Source of the DNA: Methanoregula sp.
GTDB lineage: Archaea; Halobacteriota; Methanomicrobia; Methanomicrobiales; Methanospirillaceae
Assembly: GCA_030653335.1 (NCBI GenBank)
Contig: JAURZP010000564.1
Span: 1 to 17,342, forward strand
DNA length: 17,342 nucleotides
Direction of reading: 5' to 3'
Positions 1 to 8,300 of the stretch are shown piece after piece. The position numbers and the translations under genes were made by a program. Positions within the stretch are counted from its first letter, which is position 1; each line of letters starts with the position of its first letter. A model generated the notes under the pieces. It was not told the DNA's origin and did not search any database. It saw nothing but the letters and a program-made list of their open reading frames with translations.

Positions 1-654
1 CTCGGGTACAAACGGGTTCTGCTGGAGGATGTCGGCATAGAGCGCGGGGTCCTGTGAGAGGAGCCGACCGATAAGCGAGAGCTCGATCTGGTATACGGGG
101 CTCTCGAACTGCCCGGTTTTATTGAGGTCAACGCCGAGCCTGCGAACCGTGTCTGCCATGCAGAGCGTCACGAAGTGGGTGAGTCCCTGTACCACAGCCA
201 CGATACGGTCATGCTCATTGGGAGTCGCGATGGTGCAGATCGCGCCCTGGTCCTTAAATATCCTTATCAGTGCTTCCACGCGGGCTTCGTTTGCCCGCGC
301 GGGACAGACAATGATGGTCTGGCGGCTGATGGACTTGACCGTGGGCCCGAACATAGGGTGGAGGCCGATTACGTCTGCCTCCGATCGCAGCATCGCTTCC
401 ACCGGTCTCACCTTGAGCGACGTGAGATCGCAGAGCAGCTGCCCGGGTTTTAAGAGCGGGGCGATCCCGTCGATTACCCGCACGGTATCATGGATGGGTA
501 CCGATACGATGACGATATCGCACTGCTGTACTATGTCCGCACTGGTGATGGCAGTCTTTCTTCCAGAGACCAGCACTTCGTACCCGGCGTTTTTGAATAC
601 CCGGGCAAAGAGCCTGCCCATCCTGCCGGTTCCGCCAATAATGCCTGCTTTCAT
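1..654 (-). CDS. tyrA: Prephenate dehydrogenase, C-terminus cut by window edge
   Basis: The reverse strand is open from an ATG at 654 to base 1, giving 218 residues with no stop. It begins with a Rossmann NAD(P)-binding motif (GIIGGTGRMG, residues 4-13). HPMFGP near residue 116 and EHDRIVAVVQGLTHF near residues 160-174 match the histidine-bearing motifs of TyrA-type dehydrogenases. The family oxidatively decarboxylates prephenate to 4-hydroxyphenylpyruvate for tyrosine synthesis in the cytoplasm. The start is supported by an AAGTGATC ribosome binding site directly upstream and by the Rossmann motif sitting at the N-terminus. It begins 2 bases after the stop of the 3-dehydroquinate synthase II gene, so it is the last visible gene of the aromatic operon. 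The family is about 280 residues or longer, so the C-terminal helical domain is missing here. Fusion to another domain beyond the edge cannot be excluded. Confidence 0.88.
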   Translation of the reverse strand, partial: MKAGIIGGTGRMGRLFARVFKNAGYEVLVSGRKTAITSADIVQQCDIVIVSVPIHDTVRVIDGIAPLLKPGQLLCDLTSLKVRPVEAMLRSEADVIGLHPMFGPTVKSISRQTIIVCPARANEARVEALIRIFKDQGAICTIATPNEHDRIVAVVQGLTHFVTLCMADTVRRLGVDLNKTGQFESPVYQIELSLIGRLLSQDPALYADILQQNPFVPE

Positions 655-656
655 GA

Positions 657-1643
657 TCACTTCTCGCGGATGGTCTCTTTTATGGCCATCCCAAAATGCC
701 TGCCGCCTTCGAGTGCGCAGCCCATGATTTTGTCTCCGGGGGCAAGGTGCACAACCGAGATCGCACTCCCGTCCTCTTTAACGAGCCGGATGGTCTCTGC
801 GTTCTGGAGCACGAGACTGACCTTGACCTTCCCGGCTGCGGCTTCGACTAACAGGAGCGGGCGGCGTTCGATCTTGGTCCTGCCAATGCATACAGTATGC
901 GCTGTCCCTTTCGCATCGGTGACAAGTACCTGCCCGCCGATAGACAGATCCGAGAGGTAGGCAGTCTTGCCATCCGGTAACAGGATGTAGGCATGCACTG
1001 CACCGGCGTTCACCCGGAACGGGCGCGGGGCCACGTAGGGATTTTCGAGCGTCTCGGCATGGACAAGGAGCATGGCGGATGAGGTGTTACCCATCAGCAT
1101 CCCTTCACCATCGGAGAGCATGGAACAGGTATCAACGCAGACACGGTCACCCATGCCTACGGGATGGATCTTTGTGACCGTGAACGGAATGAGGCCGACT
1201 TTTCCACTGGTACTCTTGAGGATAGAGGCTACTGCCCTGACCACCGCAGGATCTGTTGTAGTGAGGAGGATGCCGTACACCCCTTTCTCCAGTACGTGGA
1301 TCGCCATCTCGGTTTCCGCTACGTTTTTTACCCGGGCGATGATGTGGTCGGACTGGGCTACGAGATTCTCTAAGGGAATCACGGTCCAGTCGCTCGTAGT
1401 GACGATGACCGGTTTGTCCTTGCCGAGACGGGCGGCTTTGTTCTCGCTCTCCTTATCCGTGATGGTACATTCCGTGACACCGGTGCCGGGTTTGATATCC
1501 CCGTCCGGAGCAATGGTCACAATCCTCCCGAGCCGCCTGACGTCTTCAGCCTTGTCAACGACCAGCGCATCCGCACCACTCTCGATAGCAGTTGTTGCGA
1601 TATCCTTGTTCCAGGGACGGCAGTCCACCCAGAACTGTTTCAT
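657..1643 (-). CDS. aroB': 3-dehydroquinate synthase II (archaeal AroB')
   Basis: This 328-residue protein begins MKQFWVDCRPWNKDIATTAI and carries the family's central stretch GVYGILLTTTDP, then VKNVAETEM, GMGDRVCVDTCSML and a C-terminal GRTKIERRPLLLVEA. These fit 3-dehydroquinate synthase II, the archaeal enzyme that oxidatively deaminates and cyclises 2-amino-3,7-dideoxy-D-threo-hept-6-ulosonate to 3-dehydroquinate, using NAD. It replaces classical AroB, which has no sequence similarity to it. Length is normal for the family. The start codon overlaps the stop of the upstream ADH-synthase paralog (ATGA at 1640-1643), which implies translational coupling, although its own ribosome binding site is weak. 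Assignment is from recognised family motifs. Confidence 0.93.
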   Translation of the reverse strand: MKQFWVDCRPWNKDIATTAIESGADALVVDKAEDVRRLGRIVTIAPDGDIKPGTGVTECTITDKESENKAARLGKDKPVIVTTSDWTVIPLENLVAQSDHIIARVKNVAETEMAIHVLEKGVYGILLTTTDPAVVRAVASILKSTSGKVGLIPFTVTKIHPVGMGDRVCVDTCSMLSDGEGMLMGNTSSAMLLVHAETLENPYVAPRPFRVNAGAVHAYILLPDGKTAYLSDLSIGGQVLVTDAKGTAHTVCIGRTKIERRPLLLVEAAAGKVKVSLVLQNAETIRLVKEDGSAISVVHLAPGDKIMGCALEGGRHFGMAIKETIREK

Positions 1644-2425
1644 TTCCTGTGCCCCAGCACAATCTCGGGATCTGATTCTTCGTGAACAACCCGGCAGAGG
1701 GTTTTTACAAAGGTCCGGGTATCTTCGCGCTGGAATGCATTCCTTCCCACGCAGACACCGGCACCGCCCGCACGGACGGCTTGCCTGATGATCTTGAGGG
1801 ATTCGAGGTCACCGGTCTTTTCTCCTCCGGCAATAAATACCGGCACTGAACACGCCTTTACGATCTTCCTGAACGCTTCGGGGTCATTGGGGTAGTTGGT
1901 CTTGATTAAATCCGCGCCAAGCTCCTCGGCAACGCGGACAGCATGGCCGACCGACTGGGGTGAGAACGGGTCAATGCCTTTGCCCCGGGGGTAGATCATC
2001 GTAAGGAGCGGCATCCCCCAGCGGGTGCAGTCCCGTGCGACATTCGCGCCTATCTCCAGCATCTTGGACTCGTTGGGAGCGCCGAGGTTGATATGGATCG
2101 AGACCGCATCGGCCCCAAGCGCGATTGCCTCTTCCACGGAACAGACCTGCACCTTGTCGTTCGGATCCGGGTTTAAGGAGGTGCTGCCCGAGAGGTGGAT
2201 GATGAGCCCGATGTCCCGGCCGTGCTTCCGGTGCCCGCGCTTGACCATGCCCTTGTGGAGCACAATCGCGTTTGCGCCCCCATCACTCACATCGGTGATG
2301 ACCTTTGTCATGTCCAGCAGGCCGTCGATCTGCCCCATCGAGAACCCGTGGTCCATCGGCACGATGACTGCCCTGCCCGTATTCCTGTCCATTATCCGTT
2401 CGATCCTGATGTCCTTTCCAATCAT
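1640..2425 (-). CDS. aroA': 2-amino-3,7-dideoxy-D-threo-hept-6-ulosonate synthase family aldolase (paralog 2 of 2)
   Basis: This 261-residue TIM-barrel class I aldolase has the family landmarks VPMDHGFS (catalytic Asp region), GRDIGLIIHLSGSTSL, MIYPRGKGI (catalytic Tyr) and GADLIKTNYPND (Schiff-base Lys). It ends with IAGGEKTG and the phosphate-binding GGAGVCVGRNAFQ. All the residues expected for catalysis are present. The family transfers a 6-deoxy-5-ketofructose-derived unit onto L-aspartate semialdehyde, the first step of the archaeal shikimate route. The ATG at 2425 is preceded by AAAGGTGA at good spacing and overlaps the upstream paralog's stop (ATGA). It is somewhat further from the characterised Methanocaldococcus MJ0400 enzyme, as I remember it, than the upstream copy: MDHGFSMG instead of MDHGVSxGP, and NAFQRED instead of NxFQH. 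The two copies may therefore differ in substrate, for example one acting as a fructose-bisphosphate-type aldolase. Confidence 0.85.
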   Translation of the reverse strand: MIGKDIRIERIMDRNTGRAVIVPMDHGFSMGQIDGLLDMTKVITDVSDGGANAIVLHKGMVKRGHRKHGRDIGLIIHLSGSTSLNPDPNDKVQVCSVEEAIALGADAVSIHINLGAPNESKMLEIGANVARDCTRWGMPLLTMIYPRGKGIDPFSPQSVGHAVRVAEELGADLIKTNYPNDPEAFRKIVKACSVPVFIAGGEKTGDLESLKIIRQAVRAGGAGVCVGRNAFQREDTRTFVKTLCRVVHEESDPEIVLGHRK

Positions 2426-3219
2426 GATTTCACCTTTAAGATTTCCAGTGCTTCTTCGACACTCTTGTTCGCATGTACAATGCAGGCCGCGGCCCGCACG
2501 AATTTGGCCGGGTTCGCGTGCTGGAAGGCGTTCCTCCCGATCGAGATACCCGCAGCCCCGCCCGCCATCGCTCCTTCAATCAGTTCAAGTGTTGTGCGGT
2601 CATCCGTCTTTGAACCTCCGGCTACAACGACCGGTACCGGGCAGCCCCGCGTCACTTCCCGGAAACTCTCCGGGTCTCCCGTGTAGACCGTCTTTACGAT
2701 ATCGGCGCCGAGCTCGGCAGCCACCCGGGCCGCGAGTTTTACCTGGTCGATGTCGTTCGCCACACTGATGTTCTTTCCCCGTGGGTACATCATCGCAAGG
2801 AGCGGCATGCCCCACTCCATGCATTCCACCGCGACCATGCCGAGGTCGTGCAACATCCTTTCTTCGGACTCTGCCCCTATGTTGACATGCATCGAGACCC
2901 CGTCTGCCCCCATCTTCAGCGCATTGGTCACGGAATTTACCAGCACCTTGCTGTTCGGATCCGGTGCAAGCTTCGTGCTCGCGGACAGGTGCAGGATCAG
3001 GCCGATGTCCCGGCCTCCCTGCCGGTGGCCATGGAGCGCGAGCCCCACGTGGCCGATCACGCAGTTTGCGCCGCCATCTGCCACCATGTTGACGGTCTGG
3101 CCCATATCGATCAGGCCAGCGATTGGTCCCTCCGAGACCCCGTGATCCATCGGTACGATGATCGTTTTTTTCGTATTGCGGTTCATGATTCTTTCCAGAC
3201 GAATTTCCTTTCCTCTCAT
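2422..3219 (-). CDS. aroA': 2-amino-3,7-dideoxy-D-threo-hept-6-ulosonate synthase (paralog 1 of 2)
   Basis: This 265-residue DeoC/FbaB-type aldolase begins MRGKEIRLERIMNRNT. It shows VPMDHGVSEGP, ADGGANCVIGHVGL, HGHRQGGRDIGLILHLS, MMYPRGK, ADIVKTVYTGDP (Schiff-base Lys), VVAGGSKTDD and GISIGRNAFQH. These match the archaeal ADH synthase that condenses a 6-deoxy-5-ketofructose phosphate donor with aspartate semialdehyde. I chose the ATG at 3219, not the one at 3255. The start then lines up with the downstream paralog (MIGKDIRIERIMDRNT), and a GGGGGAGGAG ribosome binding site lies at 3231-3240. The extra 12 residues of the longer form (GGGVVV) are just the translated binding site. It is the first gene of the operon. 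Of the two copies, this one keeps the MJ0400-like motifs best. Confidence 0.88.
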   Translation of the reverse strand: MRGKEIRLERIMNRNTKKTIIVPMDHGVSEGPIAGLIDMGQTVNMVADGGANCVIGHVGLALHGHRQGGRDIGLILHLSASTKLAPDPNSKVLVNSVTNALKMGADGVSMHVNIGAESEERMLHDLGMVAVECMEWGMPLLAMMYPRGKNISVANDIDQVKLAARVAAELGADIVKTVYTGDPESFREVTRGCPVPVVVAGGSKTDDRTTLELIEGAMAGGAAGISIGRNAFQHANPAKFVRAAACIVHANKSVEEALEILKVKS

Positions 3220-3290
3220 AGTAACAACAACTCCTCCCCCTGCATTCACACACAAATTTATTGTGCAAACCAGAGGGCTTGATCAATACC

Positions 3291-3313
3291 AGTAATAAAA
3301 CCGGTAATAAAAG
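3291..3313 (-). promoter_or_regulatory. Possible promoter of the aromatic operon, tandem TTTTATTAC
   Basis: Read on the minus strand, two identical TTTTATTAC 9-mers (complements of 3292-3300 and 3304-3312) lie 12 bases apart, about 70-90 bases upstream of the first aldolase start. Either could act as an archaeal TATA element, giving a leader of about 50 bases. A second AT-rich candidate is AATAAATTT at 3255-3263, but it sits too close to the ribosome binding site for a normal leader. This is pattern-based only. Confidence 0.3.
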
Positions 3314-3487
3314 CTAAAGAAGCCAAAAAAGCCAAAAACGCGGGACCATACGGTCTTCGCATTCAAAGACTGTTCAGAAACGATTTCACTGATGCAACGG
3401 GCGGGCGAACTAGTGGAGATAAAGACCTTCACGGGCAAAAAAACCCTCATGAATGCTGTAGCACTCGTCCTGCATACTCTATTGTAG
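3311..3487 (+). pseudogene. Short startless open frame, possible gene remnant
   Basis: A plus-strand frame runs from a stop at 3308 to a TAG at 3485-3487. It starts with a lysine-rich stretch (KKPKKPK) and then reads protein-like text, including AFKDCSETISLMQRAGELVE and KTFTGKKTLMNAVALVLHT. There is no ATG before codon 28 (ATG at 3392) and no ribosome binding site there. It could be the tail of a lost gene or a chance frame. No family is recognised. The overlapping minus-strand frame at 3283-3543 is less protein-like. Confidence 0.22.
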
Positions 3488-3513
3488 GGTGCTTGGGGTA
3501 TATATTTGTGTGT

Positions 3514-3526
3514 GCTAATGCTTAGC
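3514..3526. repeat. Small perfect inverted repeat GCTAA-TGC-TTAGC
   Basis: The arms GCTAA and TTAGC flank a 3-base centre just after an AT-rich stretch (GTATATATTTG, 3499-3509). It lies between the aromatic operon and the accessory module. It could be an operator or chance; no neighbouring start codon is in suitable reach. Confidence 0.25.
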
Positions 3527-3618
3527 ATGGTCTGACATATCATCAGGCCGGGTGGAATCGAACAACCGTAAGGGTTCGTCGAATTGGAGGGATGGGGTAG
3601 GGTGAGTATGTGATGATA

Positions 3619-5019
3619 TCAAATTAATAGATTCAATGATTTTTCAAAAGAACGACAATTTCGAACAATGTCAATTGCGATATTTCTTATTCGATCCGTT
3701 TCAATAATTTTTCTCTCTTCATCAGAATAATTGATTTTTCCTACACTTTTCAAAACTTCTTCAAGAAGTAAAAAATCTACGTTTGCCCAGTCAGTGAGAG
3801 ATGACACACCACATTTTTTTTGAATTTTTGAATAATTTTTAATTAAAAATTCTTTTTCTGATGGATAAATGTTAGGTACTAAAATATTAAAAGGTAAAAC
3901 CGACAAAATTTCAGAAACTCCAATTTCTGATTGATAGATTATTTTCCAAATATCTCTGTTTGATAATGAGGCGCCATCAATAAAATATGACGAAATTTCA
4001 TACCCCTTTTTTAAATTCAAATTTGTGAATTTTCCATTTGAGGGTTTAGTGATTTGTTTGGCATTAATTCCATCGATCGGAAAAATTCCGATTAATGATT
4101 CTTGATTAAATACATCCGATAGATTTTCAAATTTTTTTACTAATTCCTCGCTCGACCGAAAATTCTCATTCGGTCTAATTATATATGTAGAAAATGAATG
4201 GGATTCTTTAAACCACGGGATATTTCGTGGATATATACGACTGCCCGTAAATCCCGGTTGCATTTTAATATACGATTCAATTGAAATTGGTAATTTATTT
4301 GCGATAATTAGAAATGTTCGTGAACATGTAGTTTCATCTCGTAAATCGCATTCCAACCTTTTTAGGGTCTCCTGATTTACGCCATATGTATTCAGTTTTC
4401 CTTCTTTTATGATCTTTATCAACGTATAACGCAGTTCTTCGGATTGTTTTAACTTTTCAACGGCATACTGGAATGCAATAATATCTTTGTTAAATCTCTT
4501 AGAAAATTCACGTAAAAGAATTGAATAATCGAGATTTTGGTTTTCGAATAACTCATTTAAGGTATAATTTTTTTCAGAATGAAATAGTCTATCGTAGACA
4601 TTTAACAAAAGTTTTACTTCAGGTGAAATATCTTCAAAAGAGAAATTGAATGAGTCGAGATATACCTTAATGGTCGTATTTGTTTCAAGTTTTTTTGTAT
4701 GTTCGAATTCATGGCACAAAACCATCAACACTAAAATATTTCTTTGGGTTGGAGATAGTTGATTGAATCCTGATTGATTATCGACCCAATATCGAAAAGC
4801 AGATTCTTGATTTAAAAAATCGTTAGTCGAAATTTTTACAAAATTTTGATTTATTCTGGGATAATAAAATAAAAAAATTATGTCAAAATTTTTTTGATTT
4901 TCTTCTCTTCGCTTTAAACCATCTCTGATATCTTTAATTACATCTCCTTGTCCGAAGTAAGCAAGCATTCTTTCAATTAGCCATAGAATTTTATTTAGAA
5001 TTCTATCGACAAGTTCCAT
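3619..5019 (-). CDS. Unknown AT-rich protein divergent from the STAND NTPase; HExxH motif
   Basis: This 466-residue protein belongs to no family I recognise. The N-terminal 20 residues are hydrophobic and amphipathic (ILNKILWLIERMLAYF), followed by a charged stretch. At residues 103-107 there is a perfect HExxH (HEFEH) in a hydrophobic context, LVLMVLCHEFEHTKKL, like the zinc helix of metalloproteases. A third zinc ligand is not obvious, so this may be chance. The rest is mixed alpha/beta, rich in Asn, Lys, Ile and Glu, with no signal peptide and no clear membrane span. Base composition is far more AT-rich than either neighbour, with long A/T runs in codons, which suggests recent transfer. 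The start at 5019 has an AT-rich upstream (TATTTTATAAT) but no clear ribosome binding site, so a later Met (residue 18) is possible. It diverges from the NTPase gene across about 300 bases. Confidence 0.75.
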   Translation of the reverse strand: MELVDRILNKILWLIERMLAYFGQGDVIKDIRDGLKRREENQKNFDIIFLFYYPRINQNFVKISTNDFLNQESAFRYWVDNQSGFNQLSPTQRNILVLMVLCHEFEHTKKLETNTTIKVYLDSFNFSFEDISPEVKLLLNVYDRLFHSEKNYTLNELFENQNLDYSILLREFSKRFNKDIIAFQYAVEKLKQSEELRYTLIKIIKEGKLNTYGVNQETLKRLECDLRDETTCSRTFLIIANKLPISIESYIKMQPGFTGSRIYPRNIPWFKESHSFSTYIIRPNENFRSSEELVKKFENLSDVFNQESLIGIFPIDGINAKQITKPSNGKFTNLNLKKGYEISSYFIDGASLSNRDIWKIIYQSEIGVSEILSVLPFNILVPNIYPSEKEFLIKNYSKIQKKCGVSSLTDWANVDFLLLEEVLKSVGKINYSDEERKIIETDRIRNIAIDIVRNCRSFEKSLNLLI

Positions 5020-5316
5020 TATTATAAAATACTGTATTTGAATTGAGAATAAGATTTCCTATATGAAGAATATTTTTCATACTAGCGATTTCCCATTACC
5101 TCTTTCGAGAGTCACTTGGCCGCCTCGTTGGGGCTCCCAATGCAGATTTCCGGATCTTGAATCGCTCCGTGACGCCATTTCGAAGGCCCTGATCATATCA
5201 CAACATATTGTTTTCGAAAATAGGATATTAACGAAGAGTTTGAGGCACTCAATGTAAAAGATGAGAGTATAAATAGCGATAAACAAAAATGGCAAGGATA
5301 TAGGGGCGAAGAAAAA
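5020..5316. other. Divergent intergenic region of the accessory module
   Basis: This 297-base gap separates two divergent genes. Its flanks are AT-rich, but 5087-5190 is close to balanced composition and holds the weak 64-codon frame 5063-5257 (WPPRWGSQC...). That frame has no family resemblance and no ribosome binding site, so I do not call it a gene; it may be a leftover of older sequence. The right part carries the NTPase promoter. Confidence 0.5.
5268..5275 (+). promoter_or_regulatory. TATA box TATAAATA for the STAND NTPase gene
   Basis: TATAAATA is a near-consensus archaeal TATA element. Transcription would start about 25 bases downstream, near 5295-5300. That leaves a short leader carrying the G-rich stretch ATAGGGGCG (5300-5308) before the ATG at 5317. 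Confidence 0.5.
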
Positions 5317-8300
5317 ATGCTCGGTGTGGACTGGAGCGCAATACGTCCACTTGATGGGTCTCAACAAAAAGGGTTCGAAGAATTATGTGCACAACTGGCC
5401 CGTCTTGAGATTTCGGCTGGTTTGTCATTGACCCGAGTGGGGACTCCAGATGGTGGTGTTGAGTGCTATACTATTCTCAATGACGGTAATGAACTGGGGT
5501 GGCAGGCGAAATATGTCAACGCGATTGAAGATTCACAATGGTCGCAGATAGACAGATCAATAAAAACTGCATTGGAAAAACATCCTCATCTTATCAGATA
5601 CTACATTTGTGTCCCATGGGACCGTCCGGATGCTCGCATTGATAATCGAAAATCTGCTCAAGAACGCTGGGATGACCATGTGATAAAATGGACGGGTTGG
5701 GCATCAGACCGCCGGATGGCGGTTGAGTTCATTTATTGGGGCAGCAGTGAACTCATCGATCGGATTAGTCGTCCGGAATTTATTTCAAAATACCGTTTCT
5801 GGTTTGATGCTCGGGCATTTGATAATCCTTGGTTCACGGCACGTTTGGAAGGGGCTGTGCGGGCAGCCGGAGCACGATACACTCCCGAAATTCATGTCGA
5901 TCTCCCGATAGCAGCCGAATTCGAGGCCTTCGGACGAACCAAGCATTTTTTTGATACCCTCAAGTCACACGCCCGGGAGATCCGTAATGTCTGGAATTTC
6001 TTTCTCTCAGAGAGCAAATCAATGGAATCATCAACAGAAACCATCAGTTCAGCATTATCATCACAGATACCTGCGATTCTTTCAGAATTAGGAGCAATAA
6101 AAGATCAGCCAATCGGAGAGCTTCCATTCCGCCGGATATCCGACCAGATTAATTCCACAAAAATTATCGCTGACGATCTTGCAAATCTCCTATTTGAAAA
6201 GGAACAGGAGTTTAATGCAAAAACTAAGCAAATTCCTGAAGGCGTAAAATCCGGATCTAAAGAGACGAATCCATTTAGCAGCCCTCGGTATCGTCTTATC
6301 TTATTATCCTCTGCTCTGACATATGCATTGGAAGATCTCGACCATGGAGATCATGTTGCCGACAACAACCTGATGATCCTTAACGGAGATGCCGGAACTG
6401 GTAAAACACACCTTCTTTGTGACGTGGCCCGGCAACGAATCTTAAGCAATCAACCGACAATCCTTCTCATGGGACAACAGTTCGTTAGCCACGATGCACC
6501 CTGGACTCAGGCATCCCAGCAACTTGATTTACCTGGAATGTCTGCTGAAGATTTCACCGGTGCACTCGAAGCTGCAGCACAGGTTGCCGGCTGTCGTGCT
6601 CTCGTACTTGTTGATGCCATAAATGAAGGAGCCGGAAGACTGATCTGGCCGAATCATCTCGCGGCATTTATCTCACATTTTCAAAGATCTCCATGGATCG
6701 GGATTGTATTATCAATAAGATCATCGTACGAAGATGTTATTGTCCCTGAAGAAATCCGTTCTCAGGCTGTATTAGTGACACATCGTGGTTTCACAGAGCA
6801 CGAATATGATGCGATACGAATATTCTTCACTCACTACAATCTTGAACTGCCATCGACTCCACTATTAGCTCCCGAGTTTCGCAATCCGCTGTTTCTTAAA
6901 ACGCTATGCAAGGGCCTCAGTCAAAAGGGAGAGCGTCGGTTACCCCGAGGATTTCACGGGATTACGGCTGTGTTTGCTCTTTATCTTGAAGCAATCAACG
7001 TTCATCTCTCATCTTTACTCGGGTTCAATAAGAAAGATCCGCTTGTACAGCGTTCCCTTGAAGCATTAGCAAAAGAGATGTTCAAAACTGACGAACGCTG
7101 GCTTCCCCGACATAAGGCAGAGGAAATCATCAATGCATTATTACCGGGGCGTGAGTTTGAACGTTCACTCTACCGAGGGCTTGTCGTTGAAGGGATGCTG
7201 ACAGAAGAAATTGTGAAAACGGATGGTACAATAGATGACGAGGTAGTCCTCCTAAGCTATGAACGATTCTCAGACCACCTCATCACAAAGATGCTTCTTG
7301 ATACCCACGTGAATCCTGAAGATCCTGCCTCTGCGTTTTCAACCGATGGTCCCCTTTCATACTTAAGCGATGAGAAACGATACGTTTCACCGGGTCTTCT
7401 CGAAGCGTTGTGCATTCAGGTTCCCGAGCGTGTCGGTAAGGAATTGATAACTCTCGCTCCCCAGTTACTCGATACCCGCTGGAGTATCGGAAATGCATTC
7501 AGACAGAGCGTTGTCTGGCGGATCCCCAATTCATGTACGACTGAAACACGCGAAGTCATCAATATCATAAATCAAAAAGATCGACAATGGCAGGATACTC
7601 TCGATACACTTTTAACAGTGGCGACGATACCGGATCATCCTTTTAATGCAATGTTTATCGATCAAAATCTTCGGCAAAATACAATGCCGGAACGTGATGC
7701 TTGGTGGAGTATTTACCTGCACGATTCATGGGGAAAAGAAACTGTTGTTGATCGATTTGTTGAATGGGCTTCACTGACAAACAATTCAGTGAAAATTGAT
7801 GATGAGAGCGTTGATCTTTACTCAATAATACTGGTATGGATGTTTACAACATCGAATCGATTCCTTCGAGATCATGCTACGAAAGCTCTTGTGAACTTAT
7901 TATCGGATAGAATCGATGCAGTTATACGCCTTATTAACCGGTTTTCCAATGTAGATGATCCCTATGTTGTGGAGCGGGTCTATACGGTAGCTTACGGGAT
8001 AGCACTGCGGAGCCATGATGCAATCGAAGTCGGGAAACTTGCACAGTGTGTTTATGATCGCATCTTTGAAACCGGAGAACCACCAGCCCATATTTTACTC
8101 AGGGATTATGCCCGTGGAGTAGTTGAACGCGCGATATTTCTCGAATCGGATATTAAGATCGATCCGAATCACATTCGTCCGCCATATAAAAGTACATGGC
8201 CTAAAATTCCAACAAGAAAAGAGATTGGACCTTATTTACCGGATCGAGAGCGTGGTGCTTGGAATGGAGGAGATTTATGGGCAAGAAATCGAATTGCAAA

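Noticed and set aside
122..727. Plus-strand frames over the aromatic operon (122-727, 175-453, 490-960, 1072-1788, 2025-2768, 2848-3282)
   Set aside because: They run antisense to genes with strong family motifs and translate into Ser/Pro/Arg-rich text with no recognisable domain.
3283..3543. 86-codon minus-strand frame upstream of the aromatic operon
   Set aside because: It ends in FGFFGFFSFYYRFYYWY, which is the translated complement of the AAAGCC and AAAA repeats. There is no ribosome binding site or family match.
3541..3600. tRNA-like T-arm (GGAATCGAAC read in reverse)
   Set aside because: The T-stem has a mismatch, no acceptor partner or anticodon arm can be paired, and the spacing is wrong for a tRNA.
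5063..5257. 64-codon plus frame between the divergent genes
   Set aside because: No ribosome binding site or family resemblance is seen, and it overlaps the promoter region of the NTPase gene.
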